The position numbers and the translations under genes are program-made. A stretch of 64,000 nucleotides of DNA. It comes from Anniella stebbinsi (lineage: Eukaryota > Chordata > Lepidosauria > Squamata > Anniellidae). Positions within the stretch are counted from its first letter, which is position 1. Every line of letters starts with the position of its first letter. The stretch lies in assembly GCA_029215795.1 (NCBI GenBank), contig JARDYH010000007.1, forward strand, positions 73,853,763-73,917,762. Direction: 5' to 3'. Below are positions 28,317-41,149 of this stretch, one piece after another. The notes below the pieces were generated by a model that was not told where the DNA came from, ran no database searches, and was given only the letters and a program-made list of their open reading frames with translations.

Positions 28317-30850
28317 CCCATTGGACTAAAACCACTACCTGAAGGTTTCGTTCGCTTTGGTCTGATCCTTCGCTGGTGCAAAACAAGGGAGACCCCACCA
28401 GGTGGTGCTGTGCACCAGCTTGTGAAACTCCGAGCTCAGCTGTAGGGGCTGCCAGATGTTTTATCTCTTTCCCTCCCTCTTGTATCTGTCTGAAGCATGT
28501 TTGTCAGTGCGTTATCATATGGGAATACATTCTACAGGAGGGTCAGGAAGTACCTGGGGGTTCTGCCTTCCAGGCACAGAGCACGCCTCAGTGCCTGACT
28601 TCTATCTGGATCCTTATTTATGCACAGGCCAAGAAGATTTGGCTGCTTTTCCCAAACATCCCTGCCTCTGCAAATGTGAATCTGAGTTGCTGGACCTTTT
28701 TGGAATGTCAGAGCTCAGCCGTTTCACTGAAATACAGACAATAAGTACTCATAAGCAAACGTGCCTCCGAACATTTGTAGAGCGCTATTCCTGCATCACG
28801 GAGTGGCATTTCCATCTCTTTCTAACAGTTCTGCTCATGTGTCTTTAGCTAGACACACAAAAACCCATCAGCAGAAGCTTTTCCTGGTGGAAAGATGGGG
28901 AAAAGCCTCGGCAGATCGATTTCCATCCATCTGCAGCCTGCTCTTAAAGGCACCGGGTCAAGGATGCACCTTCTGAGTCAATTTGCACCTCCTGAATCCG
29001 AACACAGGCCCAGACACACTCTACAGTCAAAGCCTGTCCATTTCTGATCATGTGATGCAGCATGTGCCACGAAAACAAACGCGTTTGGAGAATGCTGATG
29101 TTAAAAATGTGCAGGATAGGAAGTGCACACGAAACAAGGTGTCCATTTCAATTTGGTGCACCAACACGCTTTAATCCATGGTAGAAAAATGTGGACATTT
29201 CAAAAATGCACACAATTGATGTATCCGCTTGGGAAAATGGGAGAAAAATGTGTACATTTCAAAAATGCACACAATTGATGTATCCGCTTGGGAAAATGTG
29301 TATGAAAACCCGTGCAGATATTTGTGTGAACCCTCCTCCCTTTTCATCATCTGATATGGATACGAATAGGAACAAACTGCAAGGTGGAAACTGGAGAATG
29401 TCAACTACTTACTGATTCACACATGCATAACTGGATGATCCTCTGATGAATGTGTGAACCGCCCCCGTTGGAATGTATTGTTTCATAGGTGATGTGAGGT
29501 GACAATATCTTTGAGTCTGAAATTCATCCTGCTTGTGCGTTTCAGTGCGAATCAGCCTGATCCCCACAGCCAGCCACCTGAAGTTTTGTATTCTGGTTCT
29601 CTAGAGCTTCAATTTGTCTTCCTTCTAGCTGCTCCAGGGGGAATATCACTCTCTGGGGAAAAGGGGAAACAGTTTTATCTGATGGCTACTAAGTTCCCGT
29701 AGTGGTTCTTTCCCCTCTTTTTTATTTTTATTTGATCATTTATTCATGAAGGCATTAAAGCTGATGTATGACCCGCTGGGGATGCCCTCCTCCATTCCCC
29801 AAACAAAGTCAAAAGTGCGTCACTGGCAAATTTATTAGCCCTCTGTGGAGTCCCCAAAATTAGCCTCCGGGGAGTCGTAGCCGCATGTGCCTTTGACTGG
29901 CTTCTAATACTATAGTAAACTGGAAATCTATGTTGGCCTGGGTTCTTCTCAGAGACAGACAAGCGGGCAGGCAGTTTTTAGGGTAAAAGATGTGAGCGAC
30001 TAGACACTGAGTGTTATAGTGCCCCTTTATTAGCTATGCTATAGTAATGCCTATCCACTTGGCACAGTGGACTATAACTGGAAGTCCCTTGACTCATGCC
30101 AGCCGTGAATCAGGCTGCTTTACAGCCCTCCACCCTCCCCTATCAGCTTAGGAACTTGGGAAGGAATATAGGAAGTAGACTTACACTGAGTCAAACCATT
30201 GGCCCATCAGACTAATTGGCAGCTAGAAATGGGCAAGAAATTTGTTCAGGTAGGCTTTTCATGAAAACTTACCTGATTGTGCACTTTTGACCCACTATGC
30301 AAAACAAAACTCAGCAATCCTTCAAAAATTCACATTCTCCTGATTTATGCAATGGAGTTCTCCATTTTGTTTTTTAAAAAAATGCACACAGAAATGCATA
30401 CTTTAGGGGAAGCAACATTCAAAACTGCATTTTATTCAGAAAACTGCTTCTAAAAATATGTATATTAGGCAAAAATGCAAACAAAATGTATATATTTGGC
30501 AAAATGTGCACAAAGCACTTCTGAATTTTCATGCATACTTAAAAAACAAAATCCCAAAGTTCAAGAGAAACCAACATTCAGTCTAGAGAAATTCCCAAAG
30601 TTCGAGGCAAACCGAAAATAAGATAAAAGCTGAGAAAAGCGAAATGGACAGATGTGTCCATCTCTGCTGGTTGCGGCTCTTCTGGCTTTTAGAACAGTTT
30701 CCCCCAGCCTTGCCTGAAGACATTGGGGTTTCAACCTGGGACCTTTTGGATGTGAAGCAGATGACCCTTCCCAACAGGTACCGCAAGTGGCACAAGCAGC
30801 CGGAATCTGTGGCACACCTGGATTGGCTGATGCGGTCTATTGTGGCACAC
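28317..30850. other. Unannotated stretch, no gene seen
   Basis: No exon or repeat family is identified apart from a tandem duplication at 29183-29299 and a degenerate AAATGCA-rich tract at about 30340-30510. Confidence 0.35.
29183..29299 (+). repeat. Tandem duplication, 59-bp unit x 2
   Basis: AGAAAAATGTGGACATTTC begins at 29183 and its near copy AGAAAAATGTGTACATTTC at 29242. Both run on through CACAATTGATGTATCCGC to GGGAAAATG with almost no difference, so the duplication is recent. Confidence 0.9.
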
Positions 30851-30859
30851 AGTAGCCGT

Positions 30860-30990
30860 CCCCAAACTAATGACCTCCAGCTGTGTTGGGCTATAACCCC
30901 CATAATCCTCAGCTTGCATGGCCATGTTGATTGGGGATGATGTAACTTGTAGTCCCACACAGCTGGAGGGCACGAGGTTGAGGAAGGTTG
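30860..30990. repeat. Short palindromic interspersed repeat
   Basis: CTCCAGCTGTGTTGGGCTATA, then ACCCCCATAATCCTCAGCTT and the opposing TTGTAGTCCCACACAGCTGG: another copy of the 17815-17915 hairpin repeat. Confidence 0.6.
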
Positions 30991-31734
30991 ACCTAATCAG
31001 GCCTGCCTGCCTTGCACCCCCCCCCCCAAAACCCTCAGTAGATTAGAAGCAAATCAGCCCCAAGGCACCCAGCCTCAGCTGTGGCAGTGAGAACTAAAGT
31101 CGCACCATCCGATTCATCGAGGGGTGCCAGGTCTCTGGGTTTGCCCCAACATTTCAGAGTTTAGCCTCCCTCTCAGGACCAAGGTACTCGTGACAGAGCA
31201 ACACCGCACATCCCGGCCACAGTCATGTATAAAGAAAGGGGAGGGTATTATTCTTTACATGAAAAAATATATTGGGGGGGGGGAGAGATGATTTCCTGCC
31301 CCCTCCCACACTGTTCTTTTCTCCTTTAAGTCCAGAAGGGTGCAATCTTATGCTTGTTTAGGCATGGCTGTCTTGGGGAATGCTGGGAGATGTAGGCTCT
31401 TTTTCCTTCTAAACACGCATAGGATTGCACCTAAGTATCTGACTTGGGAAGGCCCGGTACAGCCAGTTCTAAAACTGAGCACCTGGTAGTAGAATTCTAT
31501 TCTTTAGACAGCTGAGGGTCCCTGGGATTCCTCTCTTGGAGAGCAATCCTATACATGTTTAGACCAAAAAAAGTCCTACGTGGCTGGCTGGGAAATACTG
31601 GGAACTGTAGGAATTTCTTTTTCTGTCTAAACATGCATGAGATTGTTCCCTGAATATATTATTATTTAATTTTTACAACCGTGTGTGTGTGTGTGCTTGT
31701 GGGATTTCCTGCCTCTCTTGCCAAAAGACTCCAG

Positions 31735-32180
31735 CCAACCTTGGATTCGGATGGTAAGATGTTATGTGTTTTCAATATTATCTTATGGAGTAGAGGCTTG
31801 GACACTTAAGAACAATTTGAGGGAAACTGAATGTATCGAAATGGGGATATACCGACGTATGTGGAAGATAGCCTGAACTGACCAAATAACAAATGAGGAT
31901 ATATTATGTAAGGTGAGCAAGCAAACGGAATTAATAAATACCATCAAAAGAAGAAAATTACAATAGCTTGGTCATGTAATCTGAGGAGATAAAGACACCA
32001 TACTCAAACTTATTACACAGGGGGAAATTGAAGTAAAAAAGATGAGTGGGAAGAAGACGAACATCATGGCTTAAGAACTTGAGGGAATGGGAGAGCTGTA
32101 CTTCCACACAATTATTTAGAACAGCGGCGTCAAAAACAAAAATAGCTGTAATGCTAGCTAAACCTCAAGAGGAGAAGAAG
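31735..32180 (+). pseudogene. Degraded RTE/BovB-type LINE reverse-transcriptase C-terminus
   Basis: In one frame the sequence reads VRCYVFSILSYGVEAWTLK, ECIEMGIYRRMWKIA, then after a stop TDQITNEDIL and TIKRRKLQ, then LGHVI and further on ITQGEIEVKKMSGKK. The order 'CYVF..L.YG.E.WTL', 'YRR..KI..TD..TNE..L', 'TIK.RKL..LGH', 'QGK...KR..GR' is the conserved C-terminal tail of RTE-clade (BovB-like) ORF2. At least three stops interrupt it. It is an old 5'-truncated fossil, and the endonuclease and catalytic reverse-transcriptase core are not present. Confidence 0.75.
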
Positions 32181-34737
32181 GCATCTTATGAACCTTGGGT
32201 ACCCATGCATCTTTGACTCTGGAGGAGCGAGCTCCATTTGCTATTCTACCTCAGACAGAGAATGGCTTGAGCCAGTCCCAAAGAGTGCTGTTGCCAAATG
32301 CTGAATGTCCCTCGCAACCACAGGCACCTGAGAGGCAGCACAGAGGATTCTCCATCCCGCTGCTTTTGCACCCCAGAGTATCTTCCCGGTGACACTGGGC
32401 GCTTCCATTGTCGGTCGCCACTCACTGCCAAACCATCAGCCGACTTCTCTTTATTTCCCAACCTTTGACACCAATTTCACAGCAAGCTGATTCCATCATT
32501 CCAGGCCTTTCTGTGCCTGTTAATCATCTCTCTCTCCCCTCCCCACACTACACTGTTTCTTGTCTTGGGCCAAGCTGTCTGGGTCGCCAGGGAGACATCC
32601 CAGGCCTGCCGGCCGGCCTAGCAATGACAATCTGCAGAGCTATCAGTTAGTTAGGAAAGATAAAGGGAGGGGGAGAGAGTGTTAGATTAGAGATGATTAG
32701 ATTAGAATAGGCTCGTTAGATTAGGAGACTCAGACAGATAGATAGCTGGATAGATAGATAGATATAGATAGATAGATACACCAGGCCTGGCCAAATATAG
32801 TTTGGGGTCTCAGGCAGAAACCCATAATGACAGCCTGCTATCCTCAAACACAATTATTCACCTGGGGTATGGAATGAATGGCAGACACTTTTATGCAACT
32901 CACATTCATTTTAATGGTGATTGTGCAGGAGAACTTCCTGCTGGATTGTAGAAGTAGAGCTAGCTAGCTATCATAGAAAAGCACAATGGTGCCCAAATTG
33001 GTCTGCTTGAGGTAGCCCTCTTACCTCGCCTCATAGCAGGGCTGCGTTTGGATAGCCCCTGAAGAATTCACCTAGGCAAACCTGCTGGGAATGGGAGGGG
33101 TACTTTTAGCAGAAAGACCAAGCCTAAATGTATGGGTAGAGTTACAATTAGGCCCAAGGCTTAGGGTAAAACTAGACTTGATGATGGGAGCCATTTTGTT
33201 TGTTCATGCGACTTCCCTGTTTATATTTAAAGTGTAGGGAGAGGTGTGTGTGTGTGTCTAATTTTAACATCCAAAGAGGCTGAATCATCTCCCCTCCTAT
33301 ACCTTACCACATCTCGGTTTATCACTCTAGGAAGATTTCTACCAGCTTGGGTCACTTCTAGTGTCACAGCTGGCCTAGGCGTGGGGTGGAGGGGAAGAGT
33401 TTGGGCAATGGTAAGAAGGTATATATACCCCCTTTCAGGCTAAAATAGACCCCCTACCACTCCACCCACCACTTTATACATGAATTACACATATGGCTGC
33501 CTCTTCCACATCTCGTTTGGCCCTTATGTTCAGACCGGGCTCAGTTCCCGATTCTCTTTTGAACACCATTGGGCTTCTGCCTTTGGGATGCAGGTAGGAA
33601 ATGCAGCACCTCGAAAGAGGACACCAATGTGCCTAACATGTATATATGTAAATGTATATGGATAGGGTGCACATTCAGAAATAATAACTGCTATTTAATA
33701 AAAACGCAAGACATCTCACTGTAGTGGAGAAGAATGATGAGGTGGGCTGTGTACATGCTCAGTCTCCTGCCCAGATGATCAGTATGGATGGACAACTCCA
33801 AAACCCCTGTTGCTCTTACTGCAGCCTTGGACTGGACAGCCTATCCAATGGAGCTGGGTCTAGAGATCTAGCTTCTGCCCACCCCGAAATCCAGGACACT
33901 TTCAAACAGAGCACCATTGTCTGCTGGCCCTTCAAAACACCTGGTCACCCAAGCACCTTTTGCCCATCGGTCTCAGGGTAACTGCAACCTGTCCCTGTTG
34001 GTATCTTCTGGGTCAGGACTTCAAAATAAAAAAAAACTTGAGCCATGACTATAATCTGACCCAGGTGCCCCACCCCAGGGCTTAGCTCTGCAAACCGTTT
34101 TCAGAATTTGACCACTGGGAGTGGAAATATGGTGGAATCTAGTGGGTAGCCTCTTGGACCAGGACAGAACTGCGTGTCTACCCAGCTTCTCAGGCACAGT
34201 TACTGAGTATCCTGCAGAACATTGTTTTAACTGTCAAATTAGTAAAATACTGGCTGATGGGCAACTCTGCTGGGCAGAGGAGGACCTGAAACACATGGAT
34301 GATTCTGTTGTGGGATACAGAGTTGGCCATGCTGGTATTCCGATCCCCTTCCTTTTTTAATCCCTGTGATTTTAGGATTCCTAAATCAATCTGCTGCAGC
34401 TCCATTAAAGTAAGCAGAACAAGTGGGCATGATGGACTGGAATGAAGGCAGACCCTTGCAAGAAGGTTCCCCACAGCTCAGCAGAAGGTGCTGGAAACTA
34501 ATAGGCTAGCAGCTAGCACTGGGAAATGTCCGCCAATCCCCACCTCTGTCACTTTCTCCTTGCAATATTTAGATTTCGTTTTGTTTTTATCAACAGTCCA
34601 GAGCACAAGCCTGGACACCTCCCTCTAACTACTAGACTTCACTCTTCTCCCAGAGCCAAGATTGGAAGCCGGACCCCCAGCAACCCCCCCTCCCAGCCCG
34701 CACGCTCTTAACCACTAGACCTCACTTCTCCCTGCCA
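32181..34737. other. Unannotated stretch, no gene seen
   Basis: Contains a (GATA)n-like tract at 32737-32776, a short (GT)n at 33244-33257, and a possible minus-strand tRNA-type SINE near 34600-34735 (TCTTAACCACTAGACCTCAC). Nothing else is recognised. Confidence 0.35.
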
Positions 34738-34900
34738 ATTAAATTCTCCGGCTGCTGTGCACATTATTGGTTCTAAATTTTTATTTTCCTTTGGAAATTG
34801 CCCTGTAATCGGCTTTGTAATCGCCACGGTGCTAATTATGCAAATGGAATGCAAACGAGGCACTAATCATAGTGAGGTTAGGGGGGAATGGCAAAGCGTT
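34738..34900. promoter_or_regulatory. Candidate conserved enhancer-like block
   Basis: Non-repetitive sequence of high complexity with stacked motifs. TGTAATCG occurs twice, 12 bp apart (34804 and 34816). TAATTA at 34833-34838 overlaps an octamer ATGCAAAT at 34838-34845, with CTAATCAT just downstream. Homeodomain and POU-type sites packed this way are typical of developmental enhancers. No conservation data were available, so the call rests on motif density and absence of repeats. Confidence 0.35.
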
Positions 34901-36207
34901 TAAGGGCTGGGGAGGGAGGGGGCAGAGCGAGGCAGCTTGTGGGGTTGAAGGCTTCGGGCTTGGGAGGGTTACAGAGCGCTGAAAAGAGCAGAGCAGGCGG
35001 GACGAGGAGAAAATGTTATATGGACTTACTCGCCCTTCTGCTCCGTAACCACCGAGCCCCTAAGAAATAACACAGGCGTTAAAATTGACCTTGAAACAGG
35101 AGTTCTTTCCTCTTTCCTCCTCCCCCCCCCTTTTTTCCTGCCTGTGTACAAAAACTGATGTCTAGGGCAGGGACACTGCTGGGTGCTTGGGTAGGCCCAT
35201 GTAAAAAGAGAAACGCTCCGCTGCGGGGGCCTGACGGGACCGGTAATCATTGCTGAACGGCCAGAACATAAATACAGGTAGCCTAATATATTGAAAGCCA
35301 TTTAATTACTTCTTAGTGAGCAATGGCATAGATTGTTGCCTGCACGACTTTCCTTGCGTATTTCCCTGCCTTCTTTCTCTACAAGTAAACTCACCCCAGG
35401 GCTTGCTTTTAAACCTACAGGCTGAACATTCGAAGGAGGGGGGCTGGGTTATTCCTGAGGGAGCTAAAAGCTCACATCCCCGCTTTCTCTGCTTTCAACC
35501 CTTTCTTTTGGGGGGGGGGTATTTCTCCCCCCCCCCTACAATCTGGATCACACGACAGTCCCCAAACTATCTGTGCCATTTAAAGTCCTTCGCTATTTGA
35601 GCTTCCTTTTGCTCAGGAACGGCGGGGAAGGAATGTTTTCAATAAAAATCAATAATCCATTGAAGGCTGGCTTGTGTTCGAAATGCCAGAGGAGGCTTTT
35701 TAGTGAGATAAGAGAGGAGGTTGCCTCAGAAGGCAAATCTGGGGCCACCGTTAAGGGCGGCAGAGCAAGAAATGGGCAGGAGTGCAGCAATATGGGAGGT
35801 TCTCCTGCACAAACCCTGTTGAACTGAACAGGACCTGCATGAGTGCATTTGCTTAGAGAGTTCGCAAGCAAGCTCTTGCATAGCTCCTCTTCATTTCCAG
35901 AGGGCTCCTTTGGGAGGGCTTCCTTCCTAGTAGATGGCGCCCCAATTTTAATTAGCAAAAGGGTTGTGTTGTGTGATGTTTGGAGCTTCTGCCTCAGGCA
36001 TGGAAAGGTCTTCCCACAGGATGAACCACTCCTGTCCATTTCATATCGATGCATATTATAGCAATGGGGCTTATGTACGGGAAGGGATGAGGGATGTATG
36101 GATTTTGTTAAATCCTTTCCATCTGTGTTGGCACAGATTGTCAGGCATCTTTCAGTCCATCGTCTCGTCAATGACAGAATCAGATTTCCCCTCCCCCACA
36201 CCAGAAT
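34901..36207. other. Unannotated stretch, no gene seen
   Basis: Mixed sequence with a CGG/GC-richer part near 35215-35245 and homopolymer tracts (C and G runs near 35509-35536). No exon with credible splice sites identified. Confidence 0.35.
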
Positions 36208-36605
36208 TTAGTTAAGAACATATGAAGAGCCTGACGGATCAGGCCAAGGGTCCATCTAGTCCAGCATCCTGTTCACACAATGGCCAGCCAGCTGCCTCTG
36301 GGAAACACACAATCAGGACATGAGTGCAACAGCACTCTCCCGCCCAGGTTCCCCAGCAACTGGAGTACATAGGCATACTGCCTCTGATAGTGGAGTTAGC
36401 ACATAGCCATCAGGACTAGTCACCATCGATAGCCTTCTCCTCCAAGAATGTATCTAACCTTCTTTTAAAACCATCTAAATTGGTGACCATCACTACATCT
36501 TGTGGAAGTGAATTCCATAGTTTAACTATGCGCCGAGTGAAGAAGTGCTTCCTATGATCTGTCCTGAATCTCCCACCAGTCAGTTTCTTGGGATGACCCC
36601 AAATT
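36208..36605 (+). repeat. CR1-type LINE 3' region, best-preserved copy
   Basis: It begins AAGAACATATGAAGAGCCTG and continues GGATCAGGCCAAGGGTCCATC, CAGCAACTGGAGTACATAGG, CATCTTGTGGAAGTGAATTC and CAGTTTCTTGGGATGACCCC. That block order is the familiar CR1 3' region of turtles and squamates. Fragments recur at 16285, 58905, 60560 and 60960. Confidence 0.75.
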
Positions 36606-37940
36606 CTGGTATGACGAGAGAGGCAGAAAAAAGGCTATGACTTCTACTAAGTCTACTTGCACTAATTTGCATTTGGACTAATGTGCACTCATGCTGAAGC
36701 ACATTAGTTAAATACAGGTACACTCATGCTAAAGCACATTAGCGCATAACCCCCCCCCCAAGTGAAAAAAACTGTCCCATGGAATCCATGTGACTCAGAA
36801 AAGGCCAGTCCACTACCAAATGGCAGATCTGATTCATAGAAATCTGAACTCATGTGAATCGATTGCGGATTTCTCCAATACCCCTAGGAGGAGCCATAAC
36901 TCAATGGCAGCACATGTTTCGCCTGCTGGAGATAGCCAGGTTCAATCTCTAGCTGTTTCCATCTGAAAGCTTCAAGTAGCATATGATAAGAAGACCCTTC
37001 TCTGTTTGAGAACCTGGACAGTCAATGCCTATCAGAGTACTGGTCTAGATGGTCATAATGCTGGCCCTACTGTTAGGTAGAGTGAGGCAGCCACCATTCC
37101 TCCTCACCTCCCATAACATGCACAAGTGATTCCATATGGGTAAATACTGCAAAGGTGGTGGTGATGGGCTGGGGGAAGCATGCACAAATGCCTAAGGTAT
37201 GCTGCACCTTCCAGCAAATATTTATCTCTACCTCTATTTCTGTCCTTTGGGTTTTGGGGGCCCACATCTTCGGCCCTATGAGAAGAGGAGGCAGATGACA
37301 TAAGAGTGTGGATTGTTTGCTCTGATCTAAAACAAAATGTTCCTTTAGAGCCAATTCTGTGCATGTTCAGGGGACTTCGCATTGGGATTGCGCTCTAGGG
37401 ATTTGCTGCTCTGCCTCAGGCCAACTTTGGATGGATGAATCGTGTGAGCTGGTCTAAGGCAGCAATACTCAAATAAGGCAGCCTGGCCACAGACGGAGGC
37501 CTGCTGAAATGGCTGGTCCTCTTATGCCCATTTAGAAAGCTTTGAGCATCCGCGGCCTGATTGGAACACTTGACAGGAAAGGCGATTTCCTCTCCGGCAT
37601 CTGCAGGCGAAGTTTAAAGACATTTGGACAGCTTTAAATCTTCCTTTCATCCTTTCCTTTCAATGAAAAGTTGTGAACATTTAGCAGTGCAAAAGAGAGG
37701 TTGGTTTTTTTTTTTTTAAGAATCTGCTTTTGTGTGAATGCAATTCTTGGTGATACCTGGAGCCCAAGAGGATATAAGCATAAAGCCGTAGCTGCAAGTG
37801 TGCCTGCAATCAAGTCAGAAATATGAGATGGTGCTATACGGCTAAATTCCTGCTGCCTTGTCACATCTACATTGGCCCTGAGAAGGAGACTAAAATCTTC
37901 AAACCACCTTGGAGGTATCCGAGGGTTACCCTCAATCGAA
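36606..37940. other. Unannotated stretch, no gene seen
   Basis: Contains a short internal near-duplication: GTGCACTCATGCTGAAGCAC (36684) and GTACACTCATGCTAAAGCAC (36718). No gene found. Confidence 0.35.
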
Positions 37941-38395
37941 TACTACATAGAATCATAGAATCATAAATTAGTAGAGTTGGGTCAGATCTACACCAAGCAG
38001 GATATGACACTTTGAAAATGGTTGAAAACTGTATATGGAGTATGTCCTGGGCCTCGACAGTTGTCCCTGGTTTAATAGTGTAGATCCTGCCTTGGGAAGG
38101 GCCTGTAAAGCCATGGAGTCCAACCCCCTGCTCAATGCAGGAATCCACCTTAAAGCATGCCTGACAGATGACTGTCCAGCTGCATCTTGAAGACCCTGGT
38201 GTGGTTCCATTGTCGTGGTGCTCTAACAGTCATGAAATTTTTCCTGATGTCCAGCCAGATTCTGGCTTGCTGTAGCTTGAGCCCATCATTCCGTGTCCTG
38301 CACTCTGAGTTGATCGAGAAGAGATCCTGGCCCTCTTCTGTGTGTCTATGAAGTTCTGTTCAGTATCCTGACGCTATTGTTCCGAGTTGTGTGCT
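37941..38395 (+). repeat. CR1 LINE 3' end with an inserted short element
   Basis: TACATAGAATCATAGAATCA, then AGTCCAACCCCCTGCTCAAT, CAGGAATCCACCTTAAAGCA and TCCTGATGTCCAGCC is the classic CR1 3' region. It is interrupted at about 37981-38098 by a ~115-bp segment with inverted ends CAGATCTACAC and GTGTAGATCCTG, flanked on each side by TTGGG, so a small MITE has landed in it. Confidence 0.7.
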
Positions 38396-39704
38396 TTTAT
38401 AGTAACAACGCATAATGTTACGATTCATTTCACCTGTCCAAGTTAAGTATTGCCTTGGTGGTTGCCTGTGGCACAGGCAAAACACGTCTGGGGGAGTTTG
38501 GGTGGTTATTCTCATTTTCCATATTCATTGCCTTTTTGTTTCCATTTTGGCTGACTGTTAGGCTCGTGCAGCGCTCTTGGCCTTGACGCTGCCTGTTTGG
38601 GCTTTTCTTCTGGTTTCCGTAACCATTGTTTCACACTAGCAGGGTACTTAGCCCTGACTAGTGGTGGTGGCTAGGGTCCGGGGGTGTGCCGTGCCCATGT
38701 AACTGCATAAACAGTTACCCCTTGCGGGAATATAATTACTCTTATTCTTATTATTAATTACATTTCTGTACTGCCCCATAGCCAAAGCTCTCTGATGGTG
38801 TAGAAAAGATTAAAACATTAAAAATGATATACACGTTTTAAAACCATTAAAAAAATACAACAGACAGGATACGCAAAGATAGCATACATCTAAAGCCGGG
38901 ATGTAAAGGGACTAAATGAACGAAATTAACAAGAGTGCCTCTGAGCATGATGCTTCTCTTCTCAACATGGAAAATCATGGGTAAGACACATGGATATAGA
39001 TGCAGAGCCTACTTTACAGGCAAGCTGCTGGTGGATCTTAGCTAGGGATATATGAGAAATTTGTTTCAGTTCATTTTTTGGGGGTGCTGAATTTGCAAAC
39101 TGATGTAGAAACAGGCTGAAACAAAAGAATGGTTGGGAAAATAAGAAACTGAGTGAAACCAAAACAGGCTGTCTCAATAGGACTCAACTAAACTGAGTCC
39201 TATTGATAAGCCTAGTTAGCAAACCTGTGTCTGACCTGCATCACTTCAAACAGCACCTAGGTGTTCACATGACAAAATGTTCTCTGCAGGTAGAAAGCTA
39301 GCATGTCAGGGAACTGGAGCGCCAGTAAGAGTGAGCAGCTGTTAGGTCAGTCATGGTGATGAAAATATATTAAATGGTAAGTAACTGCATTAAGTGATTT
39401 GGAAAAAATGATTTAAGAACTCTTTTTAATACTATTTCTGTCCTCTTTCTGAAACTGCCCAGGGACACTGTTGAGCTGGTTAGGGATGCCACATCATGCA
39501 CAAGCCACAGGAAAGTCAGGCCGGAAATATAAGTATATTAACAGGCAACAAATGCATGTTCTGAAGGAGAGGACATCTACTTCTGTTCTCCTATTTCCAT
39601 CTCTCTCAGTAACACACGCACCCCCCCCCCCCCATAGGATAATTGCGCCATAAGAAAATGCTCTTGTCTGCATTCATAGCCATCTTTTCAAGTGAAATGA
39701 CTCC
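38396..39704. other. Unannotated stretch with a LINE tail
   Basis: 38735-38810 is a minus-strand LINE tail (ATTTCTGTACTGCCCCATAG, then CCAAAGCTCTCTG). Otherwise no recognised feature. Confidence 0.4.
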
Positions 39705-39870
39705 AGGTATCTCCGAAAGCCAATTAATTAGTTGACAAATGAGTGCCTAATCCAATTAAGACCCATTTTCCAGGGTGTAATGAAAAGGGTTTCAACACAG
39801 TGAAAGGTAGCAGTGGAGTTAATTTTTTAAATGGTCAATTTGGCCTCTAAACAGGAAAAATAATCATAAC
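39705..39870. promoter_or_regulatory. AT-rich non-repetitive block, possible regulatory element
   Basis: AGCCAATTAATTAGTTGACA, TCCAATTAAGACCCATTTTC and GGAGTTAATTTTTTAAATGG give several TAATTA/TTAATT homeodomain-type cores in complex sequence. Evidence is weak. Confidence 0.2.
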
Positions 39871-40735
39871 ATCTTAAAACTGTTTATTCAGAAATTGGTC
39901 ACCCACTGAGAAGCAGCTGCCTCCGAGAAGGATGAGACAGAGTCCTAGTAGGCAAGGACCCTTCAAATGTGCAGAAAGAGGCACTTTCAGGGGGTGGGGA
40001 GATGCGGCAGATGTATAACCGCGCAAGTCAGAGCGGATAAAATCCATTTCACACATTACACGGCAATTGTGGTTTTGCTGTGGCTACACCAACGTTGCCC
40101 ATAGGAAACATGTAAAACATGAAGAGAAGAGGGCATGTTTTTGTAAACATACAGTGGGCACGTACGAGGTGGGGGACCTCTGGACAGTCAGAGCTCTTGG
40201 GCAATGGAACCTGAACGTTTAGGACAAGGGCCAGCCCTAGTATTAGGCAAAGGGAGGCTAGGAGGGCACAAAAGCTTCAGCCATTCCTCCTGAGCCCCCA
40301 AGACATGAATAGAATCATGGAAGTGAACATGGAAGTGTTTCCTTATGTGTAAATGCACAAATGGGGAGGAACCCATAGGATATGTGACACCTTACAGGAA
40401 ATATTTATCTCTGGCACTGCCTCTGTTCTTTGGATTTTGGCTTTCAGCCTTATTGGAAGAGGAAGCAGGTAATGATGTCTGGATTCTCAGCAAAAAAAGA
40501 GTGAACAAAGGATAGGAATCTCACATTAAACAGCTAGTGTGGAAGCAAGCGAAGTGTTGAGGCTTCCTCAAAAGAATCCTAGGAAATGAAGTTTGGTGAG
40601 GTTCTAGATCCCGAATATGCACACATCCGCCAGCCAGAGAACTGTAATTCTCAAGGTTCCCTTGGCAGGGGAAATGACCGTTATACCAGTTCAAGTTTGT
40701 AGTGTGTGTGTGTGTGTGTGTGTTCAGTTTAGTCA
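39871..40735. other. Unannotated stretch, no gene seen
   Basis: A (GT)n microsatellite at 40699-40722 is the only clear feature. Confidence 0.4.
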
Positions 40736-40750
40736 CTAAGTGGCACTGGC

Positions 40751-40917
40751 TAGGGTGACCATATGGAAAGGAGGACAGGGCTCCTGTATCAATAACAGTT
40801 GTATAGAAAAGAGAATTTCAGCAGGTGTCATTTGTATGCATGCAGCACCTGGTGAAATTCCCTCTTCATCACAACAGTTAAAGCTGCAGGAGCCCTGCCC
40901 TCTTTTGTATCTGGAGC
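40751..40917 (+). mobile_element. hAT-like MITE, short form
   Basis: It begins TAGGGTGACCATATGGAAAGG and contains both inverted halves (TTTAACAGTTGTA-like on the left, CAACAGTTAAAGCTGCAGGA on the right), closing with CCCTCTTTTGTATCTGG. The last ~10 bases of the right end are altered, so no target duplication is visible. Confidence 0.75.
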
Positions 40918-41149
40918 CTCCGTAAATTGCATACTCCGGCCTGCACCAATGACTTAATGGAAAGGCGCGAATGGATTGTTTCCCATCAACAGTGAACACC
41001 TCGAAAGCAGACCTTGCAGGCAGAGATTCATGTACTTACAGTCTTTTGCAATATGGTGAGATGGACGGTGCTTCCATTTAAATTATAATAATTGGTTTTC
41101 AACCTGCATCTATACATTTGAATTAGAACATGGAAATTCCGTGCACATC
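40918..41149. other. Unannotated stretch
   Basis: Nothing recognised. Confidence 0.35.
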
